A program made the position numbers and the translations under genes. DNA of 6,700 nt. Source: Cyanobacteria bacterium OH_CDB_58 (GTDB taxonomy: Bacteria > Cyanobacteriota > Vampirovibrionia > Gastranaerophilales > Gastranaerophilaceae). Under the pieces are notes generated by a model. The model did not search any database and was not told the origin of the DNA. It saw nothing but the letters and a program-made list of their open reading frames with translations. Where the stretch lies: assembly GCA_023435965.1 (NCBI GenBank), contig JAEZLC010000049.1, positions 1 through 6,700 on the forward strand, read 5' to 3'. Of this stretch, positions 1 to 6,590 are shown one piece after another (position 1 is the first letter of the stretch; every line of letters begins with the position of its first letter).

Positions 1-623
1 GTCATAACATCATAAATAATATCGCCACTAGGAGTTTTCTCGAAATTTATATCTTTTTCAACGTGCTCTAATTTTTCTTTTGCGACCAGCTCGATTCCCG
101 CTGCAGTATCCGCATCAGGATTATAATAGCCTAAAATATGAGCTGCCATGCTCTCTTGAGGGTATACTCTCTCGTTTTTTTTGTCCAAGCTTATCTCTCT
201 TAACTCAAGTCCCTGTATTTTTTCTGCAGTTATCCTGTCTACATCTTTTTTTAAAAGAATAATGCTTTGACTTTTGGCGATTGTTTTTTCAAGCGTATAC
301 GGATTAATTTTCAAATAGGGTGCAAGAATTTGTGCCAATTCTTTGGGAGTATGGTCAAAATACTCTTTATGAGCATAAACGTTATAAGAAGTTTGGTCAG
401 AAGCAAGCTTTATACCGTTTCTGTCATATATTGTCCCCCTCATAACAAAGCTTTTCGCACTTCTTTGACGTTTTGCTTTGTTACGGTAGTGATGAATATC
501 AACGATTTGGATCAGGAATAAATGACCGATAAGCACAAATGCGAGAAGTACGCAAAACAATTGCCACCCTCTTAACCTTCTGTCAAATTCTTTAAATTTC
601 TCTTTTTCTGCGTCGCTTTTCAT
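1..623 (-). CDS. ftsI: Class B penicillin-binding protein (FtsI/PBP2-type septal transpeptidase), N-terminal part, cut by window edge
   Basis: FtsI-type proteins cross-link peptidoglycan at the division septum, are anchored in the inner membrane and work with FtsW, FtsL and FtsQ/DivIB. I translated the open frame by hand: 207 codons are visible and no stop is reached before position 1. A basic, charged head (residues 1-19) is followed by one membrane segment (about 21-41), then the start of the PBP dimerisation domain: RGTIYDRNG at 62-70, RVYPQESMAAHILGY at 152-166 and AGIE at 175-178, all typical of class B PBPs. The transpeptidase domain with SxxK, SxN and KTG lies outside the window. The start is ATG with GGAAG 11 bases upstream. 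It lies 85 bases after the ftsL-like gene, the usual dcw order. A SpoVD/Pbp2B-type paralogue cannot be excluded without the C-terminus. Confidence 0.9.
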   Translation of the reverse strand, partial: MKSDAEKEKFKEFDRRLRGWQLFCVLLAFVLIGHLFLIQIVDIHHYRNKAKRQRSAKSFVMRGTIYDRNGIKLASDQTSYNVYAHKEYFDHTPKELAQILAPYLKINPYTLEKTIAKSQSIILLKKDVDRITAEKIQGLELREISLDKKNERVYPQESMAAHILGYYNPDADTAAGIELVAKEKLEHVEKDINFEKTPSGDIIYDVM

Positions 624-708
624 TATAAAAATTACTTCCGTATGTCTAAAAGAATAGCACAACAAAAAGATGAAATAAATTATGTAATCATTCTTAAAAA
701 GACTTCAG
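624..708 (-). other. 85-base ftsL-ftsI spacer
   Basis: This is the largest gap inside the division part of the run. It is AT-rich and carries only the ftsI Shine-Dalgarno GGAAG near its ftsI end. I see no convincing promoter, terminator hairpin or small ORF, so ftsI is most simply co-transcribed with ftsL. Confidence 0.6.
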
Positions 709-1158
709 TTAATAACCGATTGACCACTTGTAAGGAAGAGTGGAATTGTTTGATAACAATGTTTTTGAGTCTTTTATTGTAGTTGAAGCCGCAGGAACTT
801 CAATAACCTGTTTTGCCGTATTTAACAGATTGCTTCTTCTCACTGCCAGATCAACTTTATTATATGAATGTAAATTATCTAATTTATTTTGTAGTTCAAC
901 ATTTTCGTTGTTAAGTTTAATTGTTTCTTTGCCGATTTTATTCAGTTCCATTTCGCTTGCAGTAGCGAAGTAGTAGCTGATTATAGACAACAAAATCAGG
1001 AACCCTAAAAGCAGACTTAAAGTTCTGTTAATTCGGTTGATTGCGATTTCATTATAGGTTTTATGCGGAAAATAGCCATAGATAATAGGGTTTGTCTGTT
1101 TAACATACCTATTTGAATGCGAATTCATTGATCTTTTATCTACGGTGATTCTGCTCAA
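709..1158 (-). CDS. ftsL: FtsL-like cell division protein (single-pass membrane, coiled coil), TTG start
   Basis: FtsL is a small bitopic divisome protein that pairs with FtsB/DivIC and activates FtsWI. The sequence itself is not conserved enough to recognise; the call rests on architecture and position between rsmH and ftsI. The 149 residues comprise a polar cytoplasmic N-terminus (1-46), one hydrophobic segment (about 47-67), a charged heptad-like stretch (about 69-98) rich in E, K, N and L, and then VIEVPA at 118-123, like the short conserved tail of FtsL proteins. The start codon is TTG, not ATG: AGGAG lies 7 bases upstream, while the first ATG (residue 11, position 1128) has no Shine-Dalgarno. 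The gene begins 17 bases after the rsmH stop. It could instead be a DivIC/FtsB-type protein, but the location favours FtsL. Confidence 0.78.
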   Translation of the reverse strand: MSRITVDKRSMNSHSNRYVKQTNPIIYGYFPHKTYNEIAINRINRTLSLLLGFLILLSIISYYFATASEMELNKIGKETIKLNNENVELQNKLDNLHSYNKVDLAVRRSNLLNTAKQVIEVPAASTTIKDSKTLLSNNSTLPYKWSIGY

Positions 1159-1165
1159 TATATGT

Positions 1166-1170
1166 CTCCT
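1166..1170 (-). promoter_or_regulatory. Shine-Dalgarno AGGAG fixing the TTG start of ftsL
   Basis: AGGAG on the minus strand, 7 bases before TTG at 1158-1156. This is one of the best ribosome binding sites in the window and supports the non-ATG start. It lies in the short gap after the rsmH stop codon (1178-1176), so ftsL translation need not depend on rsmH. Confidence 0.8.
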
Positions 1171-1175
1171 GATAT

Positions 1176-2105
1176 CTATATCCGTCTCGCAACTCTGAGC
1201 TTTGCTGACCTTGAAGGCGGATTTTCGACGATCTCCCGATTACTTGCCACTATCGGCTTTTTGTTAATTATCTCTAATTTTGGTGGTGAACAATTGCATA
1301 TAGGTTGATTCGGCTCGCAATTGCACTTATTAGAATGATATCTGAAAAACTGTTTCACTATTCGATCTTCTAAAGAGTGAAAAGTCACTACAGATAGTAT
1401 AGCACCAAAAGACAATAATGTGAGCACTTCATTCAATGTATTTTTTATATTTCTTAACTCATCGTTAACTTCGATTCTGACAGCTTGGAACACTCTTGTA
1501 GCTGGGTGCACATTGGATTTTACTTTTGGCGTTGCTCCAATTATAAGCTCTGAAAGCTCTTTGGTTGTCTGTATGGGTTTTATCTTACGTGTTTCAACGA
1601 TTCTTTTTGCTATTCTTTTAGAAAATCTTTCTTCACCGTACTCGCTGAAGATTCTGACTAGGTCATTTTCCTTGTAGGAGTTGATTATATCGTAAGCAGT
1701 AAAGTCAGATGACTGATTAAATCTCATGTCTAGTTTTGCGTCTTTCGAAAAACTGAACCCCCTAGTGTCGGAGGTTAACTGGTGATACGAAGCACCAAGA
1801 TCGAAAACTATTCCGCCCGTTATTTCTTTAATGTTATTTTCAATTAAATAATTCTTAATATTTGTATACGAATCATTAACAATTGTTAAATTGGCGTAAT
1901 CTTTCAACCTTTCTCTTGAGACATTAATTGCATCAACATCTACATCAAGAGACAAAAGTTTTCCGCCTGGTTGAATCTTTTCCAATATAAGTCTGCTATA
2001 TCCGCCCCCGCCCAAGGTGGCATCAATATATAACTTACCGTCCTGACAATTTAAAGCATCAACTGCTTCTTGTGCCATAACCGGATAATGAACGAATTTT
2101 TCCAT
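1176..2105 (-). CDS. rsmH: 16S rRNA (cytosine(1402)-N(4))-methyltransferase RsmH (MraW)
   Basis: RsmH transfers a methyl group from S-adenosylmethionine to N4 of C1402 in the decoding centre of 16S rRNA; it acts in the cytoplasm. The 309-residue length is normal. Family motifs in order: HYPVM at 6-10, the SAM-binding DATLGGGGYS (28-37), VFDLGAS (100-106), RGFSF with LDMRF (115-129), HPATRVFQAVRIEVNDEL (200-217) and TFHSLEDRIVK (241-251). A cysteine-rich turn, CNCEPNQPICNC (261-272), follows; similar cysteine turns occur in many RsmH proteins. The ATG is 6 bases after the prfA stop with only a weak purine-rich stretch in front, so translation is probably coupled to prfA termination. It ends in TAG. 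In many bacteria mraZ precedes rsmH; here prfA does. Confidence 0.97.
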   Translation of the reverse strand: MEKFVHYPVMAQEAVDALNCQDGKLYIDATLGGGGYSRLILEKIQPGGKLLSLDVDVDAINVSRERLKDYANLTIVNDSYTNIKNYLIENNIKEITGGIVFDLGASYHQLTSDTRGFSFSKDAKLDMRFNQSSDFTAYDIINSYKENDLVRIFSEYGEERFSKRIAKRIVETRKIKPIQTTKELSELIIGATPKVKSNVHPATRVFQAVRIEVNDELRNIKNTLNEVLTLLSFGAILSVVTFHSLEDRIVKQFFRYHSNKCNCEPNQPICNCSPPKLEIINKKPIVASNREIVENPPSRSAKLRVARRI

Positions 2106-2111
2106 ATTCTT

Positions 2112-3194
2112 TTAATCAATCTGTGCTAATTTTTCGAGTTTAATTTTTTGATCGTGCTCCATCAACAAATTGATAAGCTCATCAATTTCACCGTCAATAA
2201 CAGTCCAAACGTTTAAATTGTGCCCTATTCTATGATCGGTTAAACGCCCTTGAGGGAAGTTGTACGTTCTTATTCTTTCACTTCTATCACCGGTACCGAC
2301 TTGAGAACGTCTTAAGTCCGTAACTTCTTGCATTTGTTTTTGAACTTCCATATCATAAAGTCTTGTTTTTATGATTTGCAAAGCTCTTTCTTTGTTTTGA
2401 AGCTGAGAACGCTCTTCCGTACAGAATACCATTAATCCTGAAGGTTTATGCACAACCCTTACTGCTGTTTCAACTTTGTTTACGTTTTGACCGCCAGCAC
2501 CACCTGAGCGAGCAGTGGTTATCTCAAGGTCTTCTTGTCTTAATTCAACTTCCACGTCGTCGATTTCCGGCATTACAGCCACAGTTGCGGTTGATGTATG
2601 AACTCTGCCTTGAGATTCCGTGGCAGGAACCCTCTGAACTCTGTGAACACCTGACTCGTATTTTAATTTACTGTAAATACTGTCGCCTTTTACAGAAATG
2701 ATAACTTCTGAAACACCGCCTGCTTCACATTCTGTTTTGCTCAATATTTCGGTCTTCCAACCTTGTTTATCCGCATATCTCAAGTACATTCTCATCAAGT
2801 CGCCAGCAAATATGTTCGCTTCATCGCCACCTGCAGAACCCCTGATTTCAAGCATGATGTCTTTATCATCCATTGGATCTCGAGGCAAAAGAAGAACTTT
2901 CATTCTTTCTTCGTAATCTTCAATTTTTTTCTCGTTTTCTTCGATTTCAGCATGCAAAAATGCTTTCATTGACTCGTCAGACTCGCCTCTAAGAAGTTCT
3001 GTAGCCTCACTCACAGCTTCATCAGCGGCTTTCCAGGCATGATAAACCTCTACGGTTTCCTCCATGGCTTTTCTTTGCTTTGATAAATCCCTAAACTTAT
3101 TATAATCTTGGATTACTTCCGGTTTGCTTAAAATCTCTCCGAGCTCAACATATTTTTCTTCAATTTGAAGAATTTTATCTAACATATCTTTCAT
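2112..3194 (-). CDS. prfA: Peptide chain release factor 1 (RF1)
   Basis: RF1 reads UAA and UAG in the ribosomal A site and triggers peptidyl-tRNA hydrolysis. The 360 residues match the usual length. The codon-recognition motif is PAT (190-192), the PxT type that defines RF1 against the SPF of RF2, in the context [20 protein letters not shown]. The catalytic GGQ is at 234-236 in [11 protein letters not shown]; its Gln is the residue normally N5-methylated by PrmC, but prmC, often the next gene, is not here. The N-terminal 100 residues form the helical domain. The start ATG overlaps the thyX stop as ATGA and has AAGGAAG (inside thyX) a suitable distance upstream, so I prefer it to the second ATG at residue 4. 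It ends in TAA. Confidence 0.98.
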   Translation of the reverse strand: MKDMLDKILQIEEKYVELGEILSKPEVIQDYNKFRDLSKQRKAMEETVEVYHAWKAADEAVSEATELLRGESDESMKAFLHAEIEENEKKIEDYEERMKVLLLPRDPMDDKDIMLEIRGSAGGDEANIFAGDLMRMYLRYADKQGWKTEILSKTECEAGGVSEVIISVKGDSIYSKLKYESGVHRVQRVPATESQGRVHTSTATVAVMPEIDDVEVELRQEDLEITTARSGGAGGQNVNKVETAVRVVHKPSGLMVFCTEERSQLQNKERALQIIKTRLYDMEVQKQMQEVTDLRRSQVGTGDRSERIRTYNFPQGRLTDHRIGHNLNVWTVIDGEIDELINLLMEHDQKIKLEKLAQID

Positions 3195-3898
3195 AAAACT
3201 GCTTCCTTAACGGGTTTTCTTCCACAAGATTTGTCTTCATCACAGAAGCCCAATCTCTCACATTTTGGCACAAGATATTCAGTAAGCCAAGGTTCTTGTT
3301 TCACTAATTCTTCGCACATTTTCTTAACTAATATCCTGATTTCATATTGAGCCCTTGTACACAATCTCAAGTTAGCAAGGTGAATAAGTTCTCTCAAGTT
3401 CAAACTCGCAACCATAGACGTAGTTGTAGCATTTGGCAAAATAAATCTCGCATCTTCTGCAGGGATTCCTGCCTCGGTCAACTCAAGGTAAAAATCAGAA
3501 ATTTGAGTCATGAATTGGTCATATTTTTTTGCTAACTCATCATTTCTCTCTATGGTCGGAGGAACAATATAGTCAAACTGACCTTTTTCTTTCACATATC
3601 TTTGAGATTTTTGGGAAAAAGACATGTGTCTATGTCTTACCAATTGATGAGAACACGCTCTTGAGATATTGTTTATCGCAAAGCTGACCTGTATATGTTC
3701 AATCGTACTATAATGACCCGAAGAAATGACTCTGGTGATGAGTTTCAACATTTTTTCCTGATCTTGTGCAGATTCAGAGTCAAAAATATTTAATGGAGAA
3801 TCGGCACTGTAACATGTCCTACAAGCAGTATAAACTGTTTTCAGCATGTTTTCAGGCTTAGATATTAAGCTAACTTCTACAGATTTTTTATTCTCCAT
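3191..3898 (-). CDS. thyX: Flavin-dependent thymidylate synthase ThyX
   Basis: ThyX makes dTMP from dUMP using methylenetetrahydrofolate, with NAD(P)H and FAD supplying the reducing equivalents; it is unrelated to ThyA and works as a cytoplasmic tetramer. The diagnostic RHR-x7-S motif is complete (R88, H89, R90, S98). Other family marks are SGHYSTIEH (60-68), [10 protein letters not shown] (152-161) and RAQYEIR (182-188), near the substrate and FAD sites. The 235 residues are within family range. The C-terminus carries a Cys-containing tail, [18 protein letters not shown] (212-229), seen in ThyX relatives of several anaerobes. The ATG has AGGGG 7 bases upstream. It lies 88 bases after rpmE beyond two hairpins and overlaps prfA by 4 bases. 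Its presence suggests that ThyA may be absent, which this window cannot show. Confidence 0.97.
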   Translation of the reverse strand: MENKKSVEVSLISKPENMLKTVYTACRTCYSADSPLNIFDSESAQDQEKMLKLITRVISSGHYSTIEHIQVSFAINNISRACSHQLVRHRHMSFSQKSQRYVKEKGQFDYIVPPTIERNDELAKKYDQFMTQISDFYLELTEAGIPAEDARFILPNATTTSMVASLNLRELIHLANLRLCTRAQYEIRILVKKMCEELVKQEPWLTEYLVPKCERLGFCDEDKSCGRKPVKEAVL

Positions 3899-3922
3899 CG
3901 TAAAACCCCTTTAATTATACAA

Positions 3923-3945
3923 ATACCCGCTTAAATTGCGGGTAT
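3923..3945 (-). terminator. GC-rich hairpin just upstream of thyX (possible attenuator or processing site)
   Basis: ATACCCGC (3923-3930) and GCGGGTAT (3938-3945) form a perfect 8-bp stem with a 7-base loop. In the minus direction the stem is followed by TTTG and then TATAATT, which is only a broken T-tract, so it would be a weak terminator. It is the second of two tandem hairpins between rpmE and thyX. It might also protect or mark a processed 3' end. TATAAT at 3919-3914 lies just after it but has no -35 match and would put a transcript start on the thyX Shine-Dalgarno, so I do not call it a promoter. Confidence 0.5.
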
Positions 3946-3949
3946 ATTT

Positions 3950-3979
3950 AAAAAGAGCTATGTATGCACACAACTCTTT
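3950..3979 (-). terminator. Intrinsic terminator-like hairpin after rpmE
   Basis: Read on the minus strand, AAAGAGTTGTGT (3979-3968) pairs with ACATAGCTCTTT (3963-3952) through a GCAT loop. That is a 12-bp stem with two G-U pairs, and the downstream arm ends in five consecutive Ts (3954-3950). It begins 7 bases after the rpmE stop, the usual place for a terminator. The T run is short and partly inside the stem, so termination is likely partial, leaving read-through for thyX. Confidence 0.6.
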
Positions 3980-3986
3980 AATAAAG

Positions 3987-4193
3987 TTACTTTTTATCTT
4001 GTTGATAACGTTTTTTGAATCTTTCGATACGACCTTCTGTATCCATGATTTTTTGAGTACCTGTGTAAAATGGGTGGCAGTTGTTGCAAATCTCAACTGT
4101 GATATCTTGTGCGATTGAACCAGTTTCAATTTCGTTACCGCATACGCATTTTATGGTAGTTTTTTTATAATCCGGATGAATTTCTTTTTTCAT
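3987..4193 (-). CDS. rpmE: Large-subunit ribosomal protein bL31 (zinc-binding form)
   Basis: bL31 sits on the central protuberance of the 50S subunit and contributes to the bridge with 30S. The 68 residues start [11 protein letters not shown], the standard bL31 beginning, and contain both cysteine pairs (C16/C18 and C36/C39, in KCVCGN and [10 protein letters not shown]) of the zinc-holding 'C+' form. The family signature HPFYTG and a basic tail ([10 protein letters not shown]) are present. The open frame extends 34 codons further upstream, but TGAGGT lies 8 bases before this ATG, the family N-terminus matches exactly, and the extra codons run over the promoter. I therefore reject the longer start. 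It is the first gene after a strong promoter. A zinc-independent paralogue, if one exists, would be elsewhere. Confidence 0.97.
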   Translation of the reverse strand: MKKEIHPDYKKTTIKCVCGNEIETGSIAQDITVEICNNCHPFYTGTQKIMDTEGRIERFKKRYQQDKK

Positions 4194-4200
4194 GTTTATG

Positions 4201-4206
4201 ACCTCA
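4201..4206 (-). promoter_or_regulatory. Shine-Dalgarno of rpmE
   Basis: TGAGGT on the minus strand, with the GAGG core at 4205-4202, 8 bases before the ATG at 4193. It decides the start in favour of the 68-residue form over the 102-residue open frame. Confidence 0.8.
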
Positions 4207-4229
4207 ATTGTTATATCAAACTGATTAAC

Positions 4230-4258
4230 ATTATAAATAGCTAAAAATTTTATATCAA
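4230..4258 (-). promoter_or_regulatory. Sigma70-type promoter of the rpmE-thyX-prfA-rsmH-ftsL-ftsI run
   Basis: On the minus strand, TTGATA (4258-4253, one mismatch to TTGACA) and a perfect TATAAT (4235-4230) are separated by exactly 17 bases. A start near 4223 would give a leader of about 30 bases containing the rpmE Shine-Dalgarno. This is the best promoter match I found in the window. It lies in the 79-base gap between the glycosidase-like gene and rpmE, so the core-gene run need not depend on the gene upstream. Confidence 0.82.
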
Positions 4259-4272
4259 GTACATGTTTAAAA

Positions 4273-5760
4273 TTATCTGTAAATTGCGTTGGCAAATTTT
4301 TGATTTACTTCATTTTGAAACCATCTGGCGGAGTCGGAAGTATCAAAAATATTGTAATAATGGCTCTCTGGTGATCCATCTGAACTTTTTGATATACTTT
4401 TTAACATTTCGTCATGTGTGTTCGTATATGGAGTAAGAGGGAATAAATCATGCATTTGCATGTATGTAGGGAGCTTGTCATGCGGGCTGTCATATGCATA
4501 CAAACAGCTATCAAGCCTTTTTAATCTTTCATTAAAATCGTACCATCCAGGATCGTTATCATTAGAAACCTCAGGACCTGCCGCATAATTTTGATTCCAG
4601 CTTTGATCTCTGCTTTCGTACTCCACGCTTCCTCTGTCAGAAGGATTTGCTCTGTCTGTACCTGCAGTGAAGCCCATCTCTTCAAATCTTGGATGTTTAT
4701 CACATTTTTCTCCGATAAAAGCAATATCATTTCTACCGGTTCTTTTTCTTATCTGATCTGTTATATACTGCATTTGTTTATAGTTTGGAAGATTTCCAAC
4801 TCCGCAATAATGTTCTGATTCATAGCCGTCTATATGTTTTGCACTATCAAAATAAATCGCGTCAAAACCCATGTCTATGCCTTTGCAGCAAGCTTCAATA
4901 AAGTCATTTTCATGTTTGTACCAACTGAAAGATTCTCCATTTACCCACATTTGACCTTCTGACAACAACATTCTAAATCCTGTTTTTAAGCCTCTCATAT
5001 GAGCTAAGTCATTAAATGACTTCACCAGTTCTTCATCCTGCATTCTTACGCCGTCTCGCTCAAGCCAGCCTGAAGTAAGGTTTTTGCTGATGCCTGTATT
5101 CAAGTTCATCGTATACAAGCTTGAACCGTCACCAGTATAGGATTCGCCCCATACTGTAGGATAAAGCTGGGATAAAACGACACAATTAGCAAAGCTATTC
5201 CCCGATGGAGGAATTGCAGGCAATAATTTTATTGCTCCAAGCAGCCCTTCAGAAACTCTGTTGCCTTCATGTTTTGCTACTGTTCTTGGATTTATTTCGA
5301 TATAATTAGCCTTTCTTCCCCATTTATCGCCGTAATTTGGAGTTTTAACAAAGTCAGGGATACCGGGATAGCTGTTATCAGGCTTCGCTATTGTGCAAAT
5401 TGATTGTATTGCTTGCTCTGGAGCTCTATTCAAGAGTTCATAAGCAGGTGCATTTACCCATTTTTTCCAGCCGGTATTACCACCATTTACGTAATGGTCT
5501 TTTGTATAACCGTCCTCATAAACAGAACTTCTTCCCGTTAAAATCCAGAACAATTTTTTAGCAGGATTATAGTCTTGATTATATCCTTTAAAGGCAATGC
5601 CTGCTTTACTGATATTGGCAAGATAGCTGGCGTATAGGTTATGACTTTTTATATTGCTTTTGTTTTGCGTAGTACCTGTGACACCAGAGCTAATTGGCTT
5701 GGTTACTGGGCTTTGATAGGTATTTTTAGCTACCCCAATAGATATAGAATCAATTGCCAT
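4273..5760 (-). CDS. Putative divergent alpha-amylase-like (GH13/clan GH-H-like) TIM-barrel protein
   Basis: I do not recognise an exact family. Residues 1-60 are S/T/N-rich, low in complexity, have no signal peptide and end in SKAGIAFKG. From about 170 the sequence follows the order of an alpha-amylase barrel: [10 protein letters not shown] and [10 protein letters not shown], then [24 protein letters not shown] (spanning 242-265, like the helix and strand before GH13 region I), then [14 protein letters not shown] (298-311, like region II with D305 as possible nucleophile and K308/H309 kept), FIGEKC (E351, possible acid/base), and YTNTHDE (445-451, like region IV with H449/D450). Oddities: the Arg two residues before the nucleophile is Tyr, region I lacks the usual D and NH, and only 45 residues follow region IV, so there is no typical C-terminal beta domain. 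ATG follows AAGGG by 6 bases. It may be an active glycosidase of an undescribed subfamily or a non-catalytic relative. Confidence 0.6.
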   Translation of the reverse strand: MAIDSISIGVAKNTYQSPVTKPISSGVTGTTQNKSNIKSHNLYASYLANISKAGIAFKGYNQDYNPAKKLFWILTGRSSVYEDGYTKDHYVNGGNTGWKKWVNAPAYELLNRAPEQAIQSICTIAKPDNSYPGIPDFVKTPNYGDKWGRKANYIEINPRTVAKHEGNRVSEGLLGAIKLLPAIPPSGNSFANCVVLSQLYPTVWGESYTGDGSSLYTMNLNTGISKNLTSGWLERDGVRMQDEELVKSFNDLAHMRGLKTGFRMLLSEGQMWVNGESFSWYKHENDFIEACCKGIDMGFDAIYFDSAKHIDGYESEHYCGVGNLPNYKQMQYITDQIRKRTGRNDIAFIGEKCDKHPRFEEMGFTAGTDRANPSDRGSVEYESRDQSWNQNYAAGPEVSNDNDPGWYDFNERLKRLDSCLYAYDSPHDKLPTYMQMHDLFPLTPYTNTHDEMLKSISKSSDGSPESHYYNIFDTSDSARWFQNEVNQKFANAIYR

Positions 5761-5809
5761 TTAAAACCCTTTTTCATACACACTCACACTTTGGTTATAA
5801 GGGCAGGGA

Positions 5810-5837
5810 ATAATATTAATTGATAAGTTTTAAACAA
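5810..5837 (-). promoter_or_regulatory. Candidate promoter of the GH13-like gene
   Basis: On the minus strand, TTGTTT (5837-5832) and TATTAT (5815-5810) are 16 bases apart. The -10 matches the consensus at five of six positions; the -35 has only TTG. The leader would be about 45 bases and contain AAAAAGGG 6 bases before the ATG. AT-rich DNA produces such matches by chance, so support is moderate. Confidence 0.45.
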
Positions 5838-5898
5838 AAGTTTATAAAAGTATACATTAAGTTTCAGCCCCTTTTAACCATATGGGTATAGAGATACT

Positions 5899-5920
5899 TA
5901 TAATCAATATTTTGATTATA
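5899..5920. repeat. Inverted repeat, 9-bp arms, possible operator
   Basis: TATAATCAA (5899-5907) and TTGATTATA (5912-5920) are perfect reverse complements separated by TATT. A 22-bp dyad with a 4-base centre is the size of a dimeric regulator's site. It lies upstream of the -10 elements of both divergent genes (about 54 bases from the pilin -10 and 84 from the GH13-like -10). On the plus strand it is followed by a TTTTT run (5925-5929), so a weak hairpin terminator for leftward-entering transcripts is an alternative, but no plus-strand gene precedes it. Confidence 0.5.
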
Positions 5921-5970
5921 TAAATTTTTGAAAATACTCCACACTCATGAAGTTATAAAAACTCTAAATG

Positions 5971-5979
5971 TGGTATTAT
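5971..5979 (+). promoter_or_regulatory. Candidate extended -10 promoter of the pseudopilin gene
   Basis: TGGTATTAT is a TGn-extended -10 (TATTAT at 5974-5979, five of six matches). No good -35 lies at 16-18 bases, which an extended -10 can tolerate. A start near 5986 gives a leader of about 33 bases, with AAAGGA before the ATG. Confidence 0.5.
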
Positions 5980-6018
5980 ACAAGTAGTCGACTTAAGGTA
6001 ATAAAGGAAATAAGAAAA

Positions 6019-6567
6019 ATGAAAAAAGGGTTTACGCTCTCTGAATCATTGATTTCTATAGCGATTATAGGGGTCATTTCAGCTATTTTAATCCCTATTT
6101 TGAATAATGTAAGCCCGGATAAAGATAGAGTAATGTATAAAAAAGCTATGTATACTATGCAAAACGCAATAGCTACAGCGATTAACGACAACACCACCCC
6201 TGCGGCGAACACTTCTGCGTATTGGGCTGGTGATGAAGTTACAGCCAATTCTTTCTGTACAGACATCGCTAATACCATAAATACAGTAGGAACCGTAGAT
6301 TGCTCTATTCCAGGTAGTGCTGCTCAACCGAACTTCGTTGCCACAAACGGATCTAAGTGGTGGGGGCTCGGAAACCACAAATTTACGACCACAGGAGCCA
6401 ATGAAACAAAAGATATTTTTGTGGACGTTAACGGTGTTGGCGGAGACAATACTGTAGGTGTTGACCAATTAAGGATGAGGGTTCGCTATGACGGACGAGT
6501 AACAACCGACCCTGACTGGACTACAGAAAATACTTACTTAAGCGATTCTATTAAATTCCAAAAATAA
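6019..6567 (+). CDS. Type IV pilin-like / type II secretion pseudopilin with N-methylation prepilin leader
   Basis: Such proteins are cut by a prepilin peptidase and assembled into a type IV pilus or a type II secretion pseudopilus across the envelope. The leader is MKKG, then FTLSE, so cleavage would fall after G4 with Phe at +1 and the key Glu at +5. A hydrophobic helix runs from 5 to about 28. The globular part has two cysteines (C80, C95) that could form a disulfide, and an acidic block at 133-159 (DIFVDVNGVGGDN, then DQLRMRVRYDG), a DxNG-type pattern that may bind calcium. The protein has 182 residues. The open frame extends 17 codons upstream, but this ATG has AAAGGA about 10 bases ahead and gives the canonical leader. 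It is monocistronic by context, with its own terminator. Which machine it belongs to cannot be told here. Confidence 0.9.
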   Translation: MKKGFTLSESLISIAIIGVISAILIPILNNVSPDKDRVMYKKAMYTMQNAIATAINDNTTPAANTSAYWAGDEVTANSFCTDIANTINTVGTVDCSIPGSAAQPNFVATNGSKWWGLGNHKFTTTGANETKDIFVDVNGVGGDNTVGVDQLRMRVRYDGRVTTDPDWTTENTYLSDSIKFQK

Positions 6568-6590
6568 AAATATATTAGAGATAGATTAAT

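Larger units (their letters stand above)
5761..6018. other. Divergent intergenic region between the GH13-like gene and the pseudopilin gene
   Basis: This is non-coding, very AT-rich DNA between two genes pointing away from each other. I see no conserved small ORF and no RNA gene. It holds a candidate promoter for each neighbour, an inverted repeat at 5899-5920 and an 8-base palindrome CCATATGG at 5878-5885. The placement would allow one regulator to control both genes. Confidence 0.7.

Noticed and set aside
80..521. Plus-strand open frames of 60 and 84 codons near the left edge
   Set aside because: They lie antisense to the clear PBP coding frame on the minus strand and have no motifs or ribosome binding sites.
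3914..3919. Perfect TATAAT on the minus strand just before thyX
   Set aside because: No -35 at 16-18 bases (the sequence there is the GC-rich hairpin), and initiation 7 bases later would fall at the Shine-Dalgarno, leaving almost no leader.
4194..4272. A terminator for the GH13-like gene in the gap before rpmE
   Set aside because: T-rich stretches are present but I could find no stable stem before them; only the rpmE promoter is clear.
4194..4295. A 34-codon N-terminal extension of rpmE in the same frame
   Set aside because: It runs across the promoter, lacks any resemblance to bL31, and the ATG at 4193 has a clear Shine-Dalgarno and the exact family N-terminus.
5878..5885. CCATATGG palindrome as an operator
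   Set aside because: Eight bases of self-complementarity do not extend outward and are common by chance; the dyad at 5899-5920 is the better candidate.
5968..6018. A 17-codon upstream extension of the pseudopilin, starting MWYYTSS
   Set aside because: It overlaps the likely -10 and leader, and would bury the canonical MKKGFTLSE prepilin leader inside the protein.
6088..6468. Minus-strand open frame of 126 codons opposite the pseudopilin
   Set aside because: The plus-strand frame has a clear protein family, start, ribosome binding site and terminator; the antisense frame resembles nothing and is a shadow.
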